A stretch of 64,000 bases of DNA from Bacillus_P idriensis_A (GCF_050483325.1 NZ_JBCMYF010000018.1:1-64000); one strand, 5' to 3'. Shown: positions 1 through 8,560, numbered from the stretch's first letter. The notes: a model not told the origin generated them from the letters alone. Numbers and translations are program-made.

Positions 1-172
1 CGATTTGTGGAATCATAGCAGGGCTTTGTTTCCTCCTTTCACTCCACCTCAGCGATTTGTGGAATCATAGGGGACTTTGTTTCCTCCTTTCACTCCACCT
101 CAGCGATTTGTGGAATCATAGCATGGCTTTGTTTCCTCCTTTCACTCCACCTCAGCGATTTGTGGAATCATA
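1..172. repeat. 52-bp tandem repeat array A (cut by window edge)
   Basis: Three units and a partial fourth begin with CGATTTGTGGAATCATA at 1, 53, 104 and 156, giving periods of 52, 51 and 52 bp. Each unit also carries a conserved TTTGTTTCCTCCTTTCACTCCACCT segment (split here only by a few variable bases after the first motif). GTGGA near the start and TCCAC near the end of each unit are complementary. There are no unique spacers. The array probably continues to the left of the window. It shares GTGGAATCATAGC with the array at 35807-36290. Function unknown. Confidence 0.85.
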
Positions 173-274
173 CCAGTTCTTCGATTTCCTAAAACAACAA
201 AAAAACGGCTACCAAATTGTAAACCAATCTAGTACCCGTTTTATTCTGTATTTTGCTGCTTGAATGACCCTCTT

Positions 275-1141
275 TTATCGTTCAACCTTCAGCTTATCCA
301 GGAACTCAATGCGATGCTGCTTTCTGAAGTGTTCTTTTACCATATAAGAAACACCCTGGTCATCGTTATTTCTTGTAATCCAGTCAGCGGCTTTTTTCAC
401 ATGATTAGGGGCGTTCCCCATCGCTACTCCAAGTCCGGCCATTTCAATCATTTCTTTGTCATCGTCACCATCTCCAATAGCGACCATTTCTTCAGGCAAA
501 ATATTTAAATGCTGGCCAAGCAGCCGTAAGCCGTTCTCCTTTGATACACCTTTTGCAGTGATTTCGAGCACTGTTGGGTTTTTGACCCTTATGGTAATGC
601 CTTCGAACGCATCAGAGAGCACTTTTTCAACCTCTTGGCATTCATGCTCTTCTGAAAAGTACACTTCCATTTTTGGGGCTGAGAGCGGTTCATCTCTTAA
701 GTTTTCACCAAGCGAATCGACAAACTGTACTGGATAAAACAACGGATCCGTTGGGCTTAATAATGTTTTCCCCACGATATTTGAGGATACTTTCTTACGG
801 TTTCCAAGCGAAAAACGTTCATGCACGATCCGGACGTTGCAATCAAATGTTTCGAGCACCTGAACGAGGTTAAATGTTTTTTCCTCTGATATTCTGTTTT
901 CATAGAAAGACCTGTCAACTTTATCGGAAATAAACGCACCGCTGTGCGTAATCAAAATATTGTTTATCATAAGCGCTTTTGCAAGTTTTTTGGCTGTCTG
1001 GAAATGCCTGCTTGTCACGAGAGTAACGTAGACTCCCTTTTTTTGAACATAATGGATCGCTTCCCTTGTAGAAGGTTGAAGCCGACCGTTGGAACGAAGC
1101 AATGTTCCGTCAATGTTTAACGCTAGTAGTCGGTAGATCAC
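275..1141 (-). CDS. yhaX: HAD-superfamily (Cof-type) protein YhaX
   Basis: This 288-aa protein has the Cof/HAD type IIB layout: motif I near residues 8-13 (LNIDGT), the motif II threonine in VTLVTSR, the motif III lysine in KGVSKENG, and motif IV GDGDDDKEM followed by GLGVAMGNA. Length and neighbours (yheA, yheB) match B. subtilis YhaX. I chose the GTG at 1141 because a GGGGG ribosome site lies a few bases upstream and the reading begins VIYRLLALN; the open frame extends upstream to 1249 without a ribosome site. Oddity: the first Asp of DxD, the nucleophile of HAD phosphatases, is Asn (residue 9), so phosphatase activity is doubtful. The physiological substrate is unknown. Confidence 0.88.
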   Translation of the reverse strand: MIYRLLALNIDGTLLRSNGRLQPSTREAIHYVQKKGVYVTLVTSRHFQTAKKLAKALMINNILITHSGAFISDKVDRSFYENRISEEKTFNLVQVLETFDCNVRIVHERFSLGNRKKVSSNIVGKTLLSPTDPLFYPVQFVDSLGENLRDEPLSAPKMEVYFSEEHECQEVEKVLSDAFEGITIRVKNPTVLEITAKGVSKENGLRLLGQHLNILPEEMVAIGDGDDDKEMIEMAGLGVAMGNAPNHVKKAADWITRNNDDQGVSYMVKEHFRKQHRIEFLDKLKVER

Positions 1142-1256
1142 TGTGAATCCCCCTTCAGCTGATGTCTGATTTCTAATATGAGGATATGTCCTTTCATTCT
1201 GAAATAGAACGAAATGCACGGCAGCCTGTTTCCATGATTTTCGAAGCAAAACGAAA

Positions 1257-1290
1257 ACAGCTCTGTGACCTGATCACAGAGCTGTTTTTA
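1257..1290. terminator. bidirectional hairpin terminator
   Basis: A perfect 12-bp stem (ACAGCTCTGTGA / TCACAGAGCTGT) with a 5-nt loop is followed by TTTT on both strands. It lies just upstream of yhaX and would separate yhaX from transcription arriving from the yheA side. Confidence 0.75.
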
Positions 1291-1576
1291 TAATTGTAAA
1301 ACCCCAGTATTTAACTTTCTCCCAACAAACGTGACGGTAAGCTGTTACCCGCAGCTTCCGGCGACTGAATGGTTCAGGCGATCATCCCCATAATCGCAGA
1401 CCATAAAATAAGTGTAATAAAAACGCTTACATTTATTATTGCAAGTTATTTCAAATTTGACAAGGGGTTTCCTCAAAAAAATGAAAGCGTTTTATTATTT
1501 GATTTATTCTGAATTTATACGATAAATTTAAGCTATTCTAGCCGGAGACGTCAATTCCATGCCGCACAATCAATAA
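1291..1576. promoter_or_regulatory. gene-free gap with two cre-like (CcpA) sites
   Basis: I see no credible gene here. TAAAAACGCTTACA at 1418-1431 (minus strand TGTAAGCGTTTTTA) and TGAAAGCGTTTTAT at 1482-1495 both resemble the CcpA cre consensus TGWAANCGNTNWCA. The only gene they could control directly is yhaX on the minus strand, or an unrecognised transcript. Binding by CcpA is inference. Confidence 0.35.
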
Positions 1577-1610
1577 AAAAAACGGAGCAGTTCGTCCCCG
1601 CTCCGTTTTT
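1577..1610 (-). terminator. terminator after yheA
   Basis: The minus-strand hairpin AAAACGGAGC...GCTCCGTTTT ends in a run of T, 6 bases past the yheA stop codon. Confidence 0.85.
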
Positions 1611-1615
1611 CCTCC

Positions 1616-1969
1616 TTATTGCTGAAGACTGCCGTAAAGCTCTTCAAGCGGCTTCATGATGATTTTATTTAATTCTGCAATCGTCATGCTCATGCGCTGT
1701 TCAGCTTCCATCAGCTTTGAAATTTTATCGTGCTGCTGTACAAGTGCCACTGACTTCTGTGCCTGTTCGATTTCTTCCGGAGAAATTTCCTGGCCTGACA
1801 TTTGCTTTTGCTGAAGGTTTAATTGAATATCTCTGAAGCTTTCAAACAAAGTGCGTGCTGAATCATCAGCGTTCACTTCATCATAAAGTCTCTTTAGTGT
1901 TTTGAAATCATCACTGTTTCTAATTGCTTTTTCTAGGTCGTATCCTAAATCATAAACATTCGCTGCCAT
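1616..1969 (-). CDS. yheA: UPF0342 protein YheA
   Basis: This is a 117-aa, largely helical, charged protein of the YlbF/YmcA-like UPF0342 family, beginning MAANVYDLGYDLEKAI. Length equals B. subtilis YheA. The start at 1969 has AGGAGG upstream; the frame continues to 1987 but those codons overlap the ribosome site. It is followed by its own terminator and lies upstream of yhaX on the same strand, as in B. subtilis. Relatives in the wider family (YlbF, YmcA) help control mRNA processing and biofilm or spore development, but the role of YheA itself is not established. Confidence 0.9.
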   Translation of the reverse strand: MAANVYDLGYDLEKAIRNSDDFKTLKRLYDEVNADDSARTLFESFRDIQLNLQQKQMSGQEISPEEIEQAQKSVALVQQHDKISKLMEAEQRMSMTIAELNKIIMKPLEELYGSLQQ

Positions 1970-2063
1970 AAGTATTCCTCCTAACATCTTTTCACGCTGT
2001 GCCTTATCAGCACCTTACAACTATAACAAACTATTCATCATATTTCATTTCGTGCCCATTTTT

Positions 2064-3200
2064 CTATCTGATCAGCATCACGACTATCGCCTGGAACCCT
2101 CCAATGATGCCTCCGAGCAATGCACCTAGGTAAGTAATCATGGTAAACTCTCTTCTCGAAATGCCAAGGACCATTTCTTCGAGCCTTGAGACAGAAAAAG
2201 ATTGCACCTGCTCTTTGACAATCTCCTGAAGATGGAGCTGCTCTAGCATCTTTTCCATATGGTTTTCGAGGTATTGGATAGCAAGTGTTGCCATTTTCGG
2301 GATAAAGTCATCAGTAATCCATTCGGAATAAGGCCGCAGATACTCAGAAACAGGAGCATTGAGCCTGTCTTTGATTGCCATTTCTTTTAAAATTGCCTGC
2401 TTTGACAGTGACAGGAGTTCGTCAAGGCTGAATTTTTCTTCAAGTTCTCCAAGTTTAAGGTCTTCTATTCTCTTCCACTCTTTTTCAATTAATGAAGCGA
2501 GCATCCGTTTAGTTTCACTATTTCGAAGGAATTTCAGCACTTCTGGCTGCACCTTATCATACACGCTTGTATTTCCTAAAAACATTTGAAGCATTCCGCC
2601 GAGCATGCCTCTTTCTGCCAGAAAGTCATCAATCATACTTCTGAGGCGCTGCTTGCCCTCATCACTCTGAAAATAATCAATTCCCTTTTGAACAACAAAT
2701 TCTGACGCTGCAGGCAGTGAGCGCTCTATTTTTTCGTGCAGGTGTACAGGCATTGCTTCTTTAACAGTCAGCACCCGATATTGCTCAACTTTCTCTTTCA
2801 TCTTATGATCGATCAGGTCACTGAGCTTTGTTTCTATTTTCCCGTCCAAATTTTCGATCCCGATATCAGCAGCAAATGCTGTTACCGTTTTTTTACTGTT
2901 AATAAAATGGATCGCTTCATTGTTTACCCACGATGTAACGGTTTTATGAAAATCAGCATTTGCGAGCTTTCTTCGAATGCCGTCTGGCGTAAGCAAATGT
3001 CCGACGACCATTTTCCCCATTTGATCAGCAAGTTCCGCGCGCCGTTTTGGAATAAGGCCGGGTGTAAAGGGAATTTTCTTCCCGAATAAATACTTAGCAT
3101 TATGCGGTTTGAAGAGCATCTTAATGGCAAGATGGTTTGTGATTCCGCCAATTACAGCTCCAATTGCAATCATAAACATAATTAATGTCAATCCAGTCAT
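2064..3200 (-). CDS. yheB: UPF0754/DUF445 membrane protein YheB
   Basis: This protein of about 378 aa has one hydrophobic helix at the N-terminus (TLIMFMIAIGAVIGG, followed by NHLAIKMLF) and another at the extreme C-terminus (ALLGGIIGGFQAIVVMLI). The middle is a long soluble, helical stretch. This is the DUF445/UPF0754 architecture of B. subtilis YheB (377 aa). I chose the second ATG (3200), about 9 bases from GGAAGGT, rather than the one at 3206. It is transcribed away from the coat-gene operon at 3320 and shares that 120-bp intergenic region with it. Function unknown; the family is common in spore formers. Confidence 0.88.
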   Translation of the reverse strand: MTGLTLIMFMIAIGAVIGGITNHLAIKMLFKPHNAKYLFGKKIPFTPGLIPKRRAELADQMGKMVVGHLLTPDGIRRKLANADFHKTVTSWVNNEAIHFINSKKTVTAFAADIGIENLDGKIETKLSDLIDHKMKEKVEQYRVLTVKEAMPVHLHEKIERSLPAASEFVVQKGIDYFQSDEGKQRLRSMIDDFLAERGMLGGMLQMFLGNTSVYDKVQPEVLKFLRNSETKRMLASLIEKEWKRIEDLKLGELEEKFSLDELLSLSKQAILKEMAIKDRLNAPVSEYLRPYSEWITDDFIPKMATLAIQYLENHMEKMLEQLHLQEIVKEQVQSFSVSRLEEMVLGISRREFTMITYLGALLGGIIGGFQAIVVMLIR

Positions 3201-3319
3201 ATCCATCTACCTTCCAAATCTCACCTATTCACTGATGTATTCATACGATGCTTATATCAGCGTCTGCCTATAAACATATTATAGTGCTTGTTAGAACAGT
3301 CAGCAAATGAGGGTTTCCT

Positions 3320-4693
3320 ATGACTATAGAAAAAATAACTGTATCCCCCTGCCTTACCTCTTATGGCAGCAAAAATATCCGAATCAGTTATTCTTTGAGA
3401 GAAAAACTAAAATTGCCATTTTCAGCTGGCCTTGTAAAAGTAATGTGCGGAAGGAATAGTATTTTCGCAAAAATCGTATGTATTAATGAAGAACATACCC
3501 TTGTTTCTATTCACCAGGAACTGCTTAAAGATCTTTCGCTTCCTGCTTATCCGTTTACCATCAGTATAAAATATAATCCAGAGAAAAGATGGCTTGAGCT
3601 TGGTCCTGTTGTTGCTGTCTTAACCGAAATTGACCATGGTGAAAAGCCGGTTTCTCTTGGAAACATAGATTCTTTTTGCAGAGAGCTCGCTGCATGCAGC
3701 GCAGAAAAGGGGATTTTCTTTTATCTTTTTTCCCTGTCTGAATATCATCAAGAAAAGATGAAAGGCTATACACTCAATCAGAATGAATGGCAGGAATGTT
3801 CCGTTCCTCATCCTGGTGCTGTCCATAATCGCATTCACTCCCGGACCGTTGAACAGTCACAGGATTTTTTAACCATGACGGCAGATTTGATCCAGCATAA
3901 AGTTCCCTATTTTAATAACAGATTTCTAAATAAATGGGAAGTTCATCAGATTTTGAATGCAAATCCCCATCTCACCCCTTTCCTGCCGAAAACTGAACTG
4001 CTTTCATCAAAGACGGTTCTCGAAAGAATGGTACACCTGTATCCTGTTGTTTTCCTCAAGCCTATAAACGGCAGCCAGGGAAAGCGGATTTTTAAAATCT
4101 TTCGCACAGATGAAGGATATGAACTTGATTATTCTACTTTCTCAGGGCATTTGCTGCGGGATTATCTTTCCTTTGATGATCTTTTTCAAAGTCTTCTGCC
4201 CAGAATTAAGAAAGAAGCGTATATCGTACAAGAAGGAATCGAGCTGCTGACTTATGAGAAAAAGCCATTGGATTTCCGCATCCTGTGCCATAAAAGAAAT
4301 GACTCGCAATGGAAAATTTCTTCCGGTGTCGCCCGGGTTTCAGCGGAAAATCAATTTGTAGCCAATTTAGCCCGCGGCGGCACACTGCACAAAATCAGAG
4401 AGGCTCTCTCTGCTTCTTTTGAGCTGTCAGAAGCTGCCCACATAAGCAAGCTGTTAAATGAACTTTCACTTGAGATTGCTGAGACATTGGGTAAATATGC
4501 AGGCGGGCTTTTCGCTGAATTCGGCATGGATCTGGCCGTCGATTCAGGAGGGCATCCATGGATTATTGAAGTTAACACAAAGCCTTCCAAACATGCAGGC
4601 GAGCGCAAATCACTGGCTGCAAGGCCATCAGCGCGCTCGATTATAGATTATTGTTTATTTTTGAGCGAATCAAATCTCGATGAAGCTCATTAA
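3320..4693 (+). CDS. YheC/YheD-family spore coat-associated ATP-grasp protein (paralogue 1)
   Basis: This 457-aa protein has a variable N-terminal domain (about 1-190) and a C-terminal ATP-grasp-like domain. Recognisable pieces are FLKPINGSQGKRIFKI (nucleotide-binding loop), YIVQEGIEL, and the metal-binding end AEFGMDLAVD followed by IIEVNTKPSK. In B. subtilis YheC and YheD are endospore coat-associated proteins made in the mother cell; their reaction is unknown. GAGGG precedes the ATG. It is the first of three consecutive paralogues (gap of 29 bp to the next). The length is nearer YheD (453 aa) than YheC (363 aa), but I do not assign a symbol. Confidence 0.87.
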   Translation: MTIEKITVSPCLTSYGSKNIRISYSLREKLKLPFSAGLVKVMCGRNSIFAKIVCINEEHTLVSIHQELLKDLSLPAYPFTISIKYNPEKRWLELGPVVAVLTEIDHGEKPVSLGNIDSFCRELAACSAEKGIFFYLFSLSEYHQEKMKGYTLNQNEWQECSVPHPGAVHNRIHSRTVEQSQDFLTMTADLIQHKVPYFNNRFLNKWEVHQILNANPHLTPFLPKTELLSSKTVLERMVHLYPVVFLKPINGSQGKRIFKIFRTDEGYELDYSTFSGHLLRDYLSFDDLFQSLLPRIKKEAYIVQEGIELLTYEKKPLDFRILCHKRNDSQWKISSGVARVSAENQFVANLARGGTLHKIREALSASFELSEAAHISKLLNELSLEIAETLGKYAGGLFAEFGMDLAVDSGGHPWIIEVNTKPSKHAGERKSLAARPSARSIIDYCLFLSESNLDEAH

Positions 4694-4722
4694 GCTTTAT
4701 TAAACTATGCAGGAGGTGTTTT

Positions 4723-6084
4723 ATGTATCCTTCTTACAGCATGACGGCAACATTCACTGAAACAAAAAAATTGATTCTTCCGGTTTCAGTCAGACATAAA
4801 ACGAATGAGACTATCACCGAGGCTGTTTTTGGAACCGCAGCATCTCCATGCATTGTTGACTTTCAGGAGCTGAATGGTGCTATTAAGATATCAAAGGACT
4901 TAATGGATCAGCTTCATCTTCCTCTTGGAAAAACGCAATTGATTCTTCACCAGAATTCTGTCTACCTTGGACCGCTGATAGGTATATTTACTGCCGGATT
5001 TACCGGCTCCATTCTGCGTCCTATTGGTAATCGTTCGTTATTTTTCGCAAAATACTTAACAGCTCAAAAAGCTGCCGGATTGTTTGCCTATGTTTTTGGG
5101 GCTCATCTCATTGACTGGGAAACCGGCCTTGTAAATGGCTATACATTTGATGAGGATGGCTGGAGGCAAATGAAAATACCGCTGCCGAACGTTGTATACG
5201 ACCGGCTGCCAAATCGGGAAATTGAGAATCATCATGCGATGAAAATGGTCAAAAAAAGGCTTAAAGCGGAGTATGGGATCCCATGGTTCAATCCTGGTTT
5301 TTTTGATAAATGGACGATTCACGAGCTCCTCATTCCCCACGCTGAAACTGCCGTGTATTTACCGGAAACGATGCTTGATCCCTCATACGAGCAAATCGAA
5401 ACAATGCTCCACCGTCATAAAAGCGTGTATTTAAAGCCGCGAAACGGAAGTCTTGGACTAGGTGTTTTTCAATTAATTTATGAGTCCGATGAGCACATAT
5501 ACTACTGCAGATACCGTTCACAGGAAGATAATATTCTGCGCAAATATAAATCACTGGATCAATTTTTCAAGTTTTCATTTGGAAGCAGAAAGCTGAAAGA
5601 TTACCTCCTCCAAGAGCGGATAAAGCTAATTCGGATTGATCAGCAGCAAGTCGACTTTCGTGTTCATACAAATAAGGATTCAATGGGCCAATTTCACGTT
5701 ACCGCAATTGCCGCTAAAATTGCCGGCAAAGGCAGTGTTACAACACATGTAGATAATGGCGGCATTGTGAAAACACTTGAAGAGCTATTTAATCAGAAAA
5801 ATGAACGCAATCAGGCTTTTCGTTCGCTCACTTCTGCCGCTCTCATCCTGAGTGAGAAGATTGACCAAAGCATTGAAGGCTTTATTGGGGAAATCGGCTT
5901 TGATTTGGGCATAGACACCTGCAGCAATGTGTGGCTGTTTGAGGCAAATTCAAAACCGGGCAGATCCATCTTTTCTCATCCTTCCCTTAAAGATGAAGAC
6001 TTGCACTCAAGAAAGATGTCCCTTCAGTATGCATTATATTTATCGAAAAAAGCGATTGAAGAACCAGGGGTGCTTTACGAATGA
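4723..6084 (+). CDS. yheD: YheC/YheD-family spore coat-associated ATP-grasp protein (paralogue 2, YheD-like)
   Basis: This 453-aa protein has the same length as B. subtilis YheD. The ATP-grasp elements are YLKPRNGSLGLGVFQL, LLQERIKLI and the terminal GEIGFDLGID...LFEANSKPG, where the last Asp, Glu and Asn normally hold the metal. A strong AGGAGGTG site precedes the ATG. Its stop overlaps the start of the next paralogue (ATGA at 6081-6084), so the two are probably translationally coupled. Expression in the sporulating mother cell is expected from the family, but I do not see a decisive sigma-E or sigma-K promoter. Confidence 0.87.
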   Translation: MYPSYSMTATFTETKKLILPVSVRHKTNETITEAVFGTAASPCIVDFQELNGAIKISKDLMDQLHLPLGKTQLILHQNSVYLGPLIGIFTAGFTGSILRPIGNRSLFFAKYLTAQKAAGLFAYVFGAHLIDWETGLVNGYTFDEDGWRQMKIPLPNVVYDRLPNREIENHHAMKMVKKRLKAEYGIPWFNPGFFDKWTIHELLIPHAETAVYLPETMLDPSYEQIETMLHRHKSVYLKPRNGSLGLGVFQLIYESDEHIYYCRYRSQEDNILRKYKSLDQFFKFSFGSRKLKDYLLQERIKLIRIDQQQVDFRVHTNKDSMGQFHVTAIAAKIAGKGSVTTHVDNGGIVKTLEELFNQKNERNQAFRSLTSAALILSEKIDQSIEGFIGEIGFDLGIDTCSNVWLFEANSKPGRSIFSHPSLKDEDLHSRKMSLQYALYLSKKAIEEPGVLYE

Positions 6085-7127
6085 GCATTCCCCGCCGCTT
6101 TCCAATCGTCGGCATCCTGACAGGAGAAGGAGGAGAGGGAAAAATCTTCCGCGGGGATGGCGCTTATTTTAAAAGCCTTCAGCGCAAAGTGAAAGCTGCG
6201 GGCGGTTTTTGCTATGTATTTACTTTAAACGGTGTCAGGGAAAAACATATTGAAGGATTTGCTTTCAGCAGAAAAAAACAGCAATGGGCTAAAATGGCTT
6301 GCCCGTATCCGAATGTGATCTACAATCGGATTGCTTCACGGGACGCAGAAAATTTGGAATCCTTTCTCTTGTTTAAAAAAGAAATGATTTCTGCCAAAAT
6401 CCCCTTTTTTAATGCTTTCTTTTTTGATAAGTGGGATGTGCATCAAATCTTGTCTAAATCTTTGCTGTCCTATCTCCCGCCTGCAGAAAAAGTACATTCC
6501 ATAGAGGATATTCACTCTTTTCTCTCAGCCTGTTCAGGTGCGTATTTGAAGCCATTACAGAGCAGTCAGGGCCAGGGAATTTACCGGATACGCCCAACAG
6601 AATATCATTTTGAGGTAACATCGCATGATGGTTCAGCTGAATTATGCGATAAAACGGTTTTTGCTGAAAAAAAATATCCTTTCTATGAGGGCTACCTCAT
6701 TCAGGAAGAAATCATTTCAGATACCTATCAAAATAAAAAATATGACCTTCGGGTGCTCGCACTGTCAGGCAAAGAGGATTATCATATCATCGGCATTGGC
6801 GTACGTTCCGCTGCAAATCGCAAGACACTGACGACACATGTTTCAAACGGCGGATCGATTTTACCATTTGAATCTGTTTCAGAAAGAGTCAGCATGGAAG
6901 AGCTTGAAATGATTGTAAGCACTGCCGGCAGGGAGTTAGCCTCCCATTATGGCCAAATTGGAGAATTTTCAATGGATATAGGAGTAACGGAATCAGGTCC
7001 GGTCATTTACGAAGTAAACAGCAAGCCTATGCCCTTTGATGAGCCCCAAATTCAAACACGCCGCATTAATAAGCTTGCAGCATTATTTCATCAGCTGTCT
7101 GCAGGTAAATCTTCCCTTCGCCCTTAA
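6081..7127 (+). CDS. YheC/YheD-family spore coat-associated ATP-grasp protein (paralogue 3, short form)
   Basis: At 348 aa this is the shortest of the three. It lacks about 100 N-terminal residues of the other two and begins directly with a PIVGILTGEGGEG segment. The ATP-grasp features remain: YLKPLQSSQGQGIYRI, YLIQEEII and FSMDIGVTESGPVIYEVNSKP. The length is close to YheC (363 aa) of B. subtilis. The start overlaps the previous stop codon by 4 bases. The missing N-terminal domain suggests the paralogues do not do identical jobs. Confidence 0.85.
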   Translation: MSIPRRFPIVGILTGEGGEGKIFRGDGAYFKSLQRKVKAAGGFCYVFTLNGVREKHIEGFAFSRKKQQWAKMACPYPNVIYNRIASRDAENLESFLLFKKEMISAKIPFFNAFFFDKWDVHQILSKSLLSYLPPAEKVHSIEDIHSFLSACSGAYLKPLQSSQGQGIYRIRPTEYHFEVTSHDGSAELCDKTVFAEKKYPFYEGYLIQEEIISDTYQNKKYDLRVLALSGKEDYHIIGIGVRSAANRKTLTTHVSNGGSILPFESVSERVSMEELEMIVSTAGRELASHYGQIGEFSMDIGVTESGPVIYEVNSKPMPFDEPQIQTRRINKLAALFHQLSAGKSSLRP

Positions 7128-7160
7128 CTTCCTTTAAGATGAAATGATAAGGAGCGATGA

Positions 7161-7376
7161 ATGATGATTACACATTTTCAATGGAAGCCTTTATTTAAAC
7201 AATCAAATCTGCCTGGCTGGCATGTCTCTTTTTACTTTAAAGGAATTCATTACGATGCCATTTACCATAAAAATGGAGAAATTGAGTGGGGAACGTCCAA
7301 ACCAGCAGCAGAGGACGCAGAGCAAATTCGTTCACGCATTCACGAGTTAATGCTGTTTCATGTTTATGACGGTTAA
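7161..7376 (+). CDS. yheE: small conserved protein YheE
   Basis: This 71-aa protein beginning MMITHFQWKPLFKQ matches the YheE family (DUF5342) known from sporulating bacilli, and it sits after the yheC/D-like genes as in B. subtilis. AAGGAG precedes the ATG by 6 bases; the next ATG (7164) is also possible. It contains aromatic-rich stretches (WHVSFYFKGIHYDAIYH) and no membrane segment. Function unknown. Confidence 0.8.
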   Translation: MMITHFQWKPLFKQSNLPGWHVSFYFKGIHYDAIYHKNGEIEWGTSKPAAEDAEQIRSRIHELMLFHVYDG

Positions 7377-7383
7377 TTTCCGC

Positions 7384-7423
7384 CTTTCCTTCGCAAAATA
7401 AAAGCATACTGCGAAGGAGGGTA
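7384..7423 (+). promoter_or_regulatory. hairpin covering a ribosome binding site
   Basis: CCTTCGCA (about 7385-7396 region) can pair with TGCGAAGG at about 7409-7418. The second arm contains the left half of the GAAGGAGGG ribosome site of the TTG-started gene at 7428. The stem would limit ribosome access unless opened. This is read directly from the sequence; a regulatory effect is inference. Confidence 0.4.
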
Positions 7424-7427
7424 CACT

Positions 7428-7616
7428 TTGAAAAACGAACCATATGAGCAAAAAGATACGGAGTATGAGGGCAGAGATAAAGCCTATCTGGATATTGACC
7501 GAATGATCAACGAAGGATTATCAGGCGGTTCTGTGCATATGCGGGATAAGTACACGAATATTGAAGAAGCGCGCGACCTTGAACAAGAAGAACCTCCCGC
7601 TCAAAATGAGAGCTAG
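7428..7616 (+). CDS. small acidic hypothetical protein, TTG start
   Basis: This is a 62-aa hydrophilic, acidic protein (MKNEPYEQKDTEYEGRDKAY...) with a strong GGAGGG ribosome site 7 bases before a TTG start, and its own terminator overlapping the stop codon. It contains RMINEGLSGGSVHMR. I cannot name a family; similar small proteins occur next to yheE in other bacilli. It has no membrane segment or cysteine. Confidence 0.7.
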   Translation: MKNEPYEQKDTEYEGRDKAYLDIDRMINEGLSGGSVHMRDKYTNIEEARDLEQEEPPAQNES

Positions 7617-7641
7617 GCTATCGCCAGGCTCTCATTTTTTT
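7603..7641 (+). terminator. terminator of the yheC/D-yheE operon
   Basis: AAAATGAGAGC pairs with GCTCTCATTTT and is followed by a T run; the TAG stop lies in the loop region. Confidence 0.85.
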
Positions 7642-7672
7642 ATATAATAGAAAGGCAGGGAAAGGAGAAATC

Positions 7673-8560
7673 ATGATGATTGATAAATTAGCATCCCATT
7701 ACAAAGAAGCCTTCTCTCTTGCCTATTCGCATGAAAAAAAGGGCTACACATGGTACAAAACAGAAGATGGCCAAGTATTCGGCATCCAAAAAAAAGCCTT
7801 ATCTGAACAGGAAGAAAGCCTGCTTTCGACTTTATATACATCTTATGATTCGGGCTATGGAGAACACAGTGAGCGTTCTGAAAAATGGCTGCACTATCTG
7901 TACGGTGAAAACAGCCCTCCATTCGTTCCGTCGGCAAACGGCATCAGATGCTATTACTTCTTCAGCAAGCAGCCGGTCTATGACAGACAGAGCTTTGAAG
8001 AAGCGATGCAGGGATCGATTCCAGCTTCAACTATACTCTGGATCAGCCGCCATAAAGGCATTATCTTTGAAGAACGTCCTGAACCGGTCACTGACAAGGA
8101 AAGCTTCGATCAATGGATTGATTCATTTACCAGCGATTTTTTCATCGAGCTGCACGTCTATATTGGCCAGCTTCATAAAATGTCGGTTGAATTAAAAACA
8201 AAAATTTTATCTGAGCAAGCAAGCTTTGAAGTGATTTACGATTCGTTCAGGATGAAAAAATGCGTAACATTTTCTGAGGCTCTGCCCGTGCTCTTCCTTA
8301 ATGGAAGTGTCAGCGGACAGCTCATATCTGAATTACTGAGAGAATCTTCAGAGGACAGCGAGCTCGTGCAAACATTGAAGGTTTACTTTGAATGCAATCT
8401 GAACGTGTCCCTTACGGCGAAAAAATTGTACATGCACAGAAACAGTGTTCAATACCGGATTGACAAGTTTATTGAGAAAACAGGGCTCGATATCAAGCAT
8501 TTTCACGAAGCAGCTGCTTTTTCTTTAATAATGAAATACTTGGAACAGCTTAAAGAATAA
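7673..8560 (+). CDS. yxkF: PucR/CdaR-type transcriptional regulator (YxkF-like)
   Basis: This 295-aa protein carries a C-terminal PucR-type helix-turn-helix (about 230-290), with the signature NVSLTAKKLYMHRNSVQYRIDKFIEKTG. The N-terminal 200 residues hold no obvious known ligand domain. AAAGGAG precedes the ATG. It lies 126 bp upstream of msmX in the same direction; in B. subtilis yxkF likewise adjoins msmX (yxkG), which supports the name. Its target and effector are unknown; regulation of msmX is a reasonable inference. Confidence 0.75.
   Translation: MMIDKLASHYKEAFSLAYSHEKKGYTWYKTEDGQVFGIQKKALSEQEESLLSTLYTSYDSGYGEHSERSEKWLHYLYGENSPPFVPSANGIRCYYFFSKQPVYDRQSFEEAMQGSIPASTILWISRHKGIIFEERPEPVTDKESFDQWIDSFTSDFFIELHVYIGQLHKMSVELKTKILSEQASFEVIYDSFRMKKCVTFSEALPVLFLNGSVSGQLISELLRESSEDSELVQTLKVYFECNLNVSLTAKKLYMHRNSVQYRIDKFIEKTGLDIKHFHEAAAFSLIMKYLEQLKE

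Noticed and set aside
7719..8195. A 158-aa plus-strand ORF inside the PucR-type regulator gene
   Set aside because: It overlaps a clearly coding frame, has no ribosome site and no recognisable domain.
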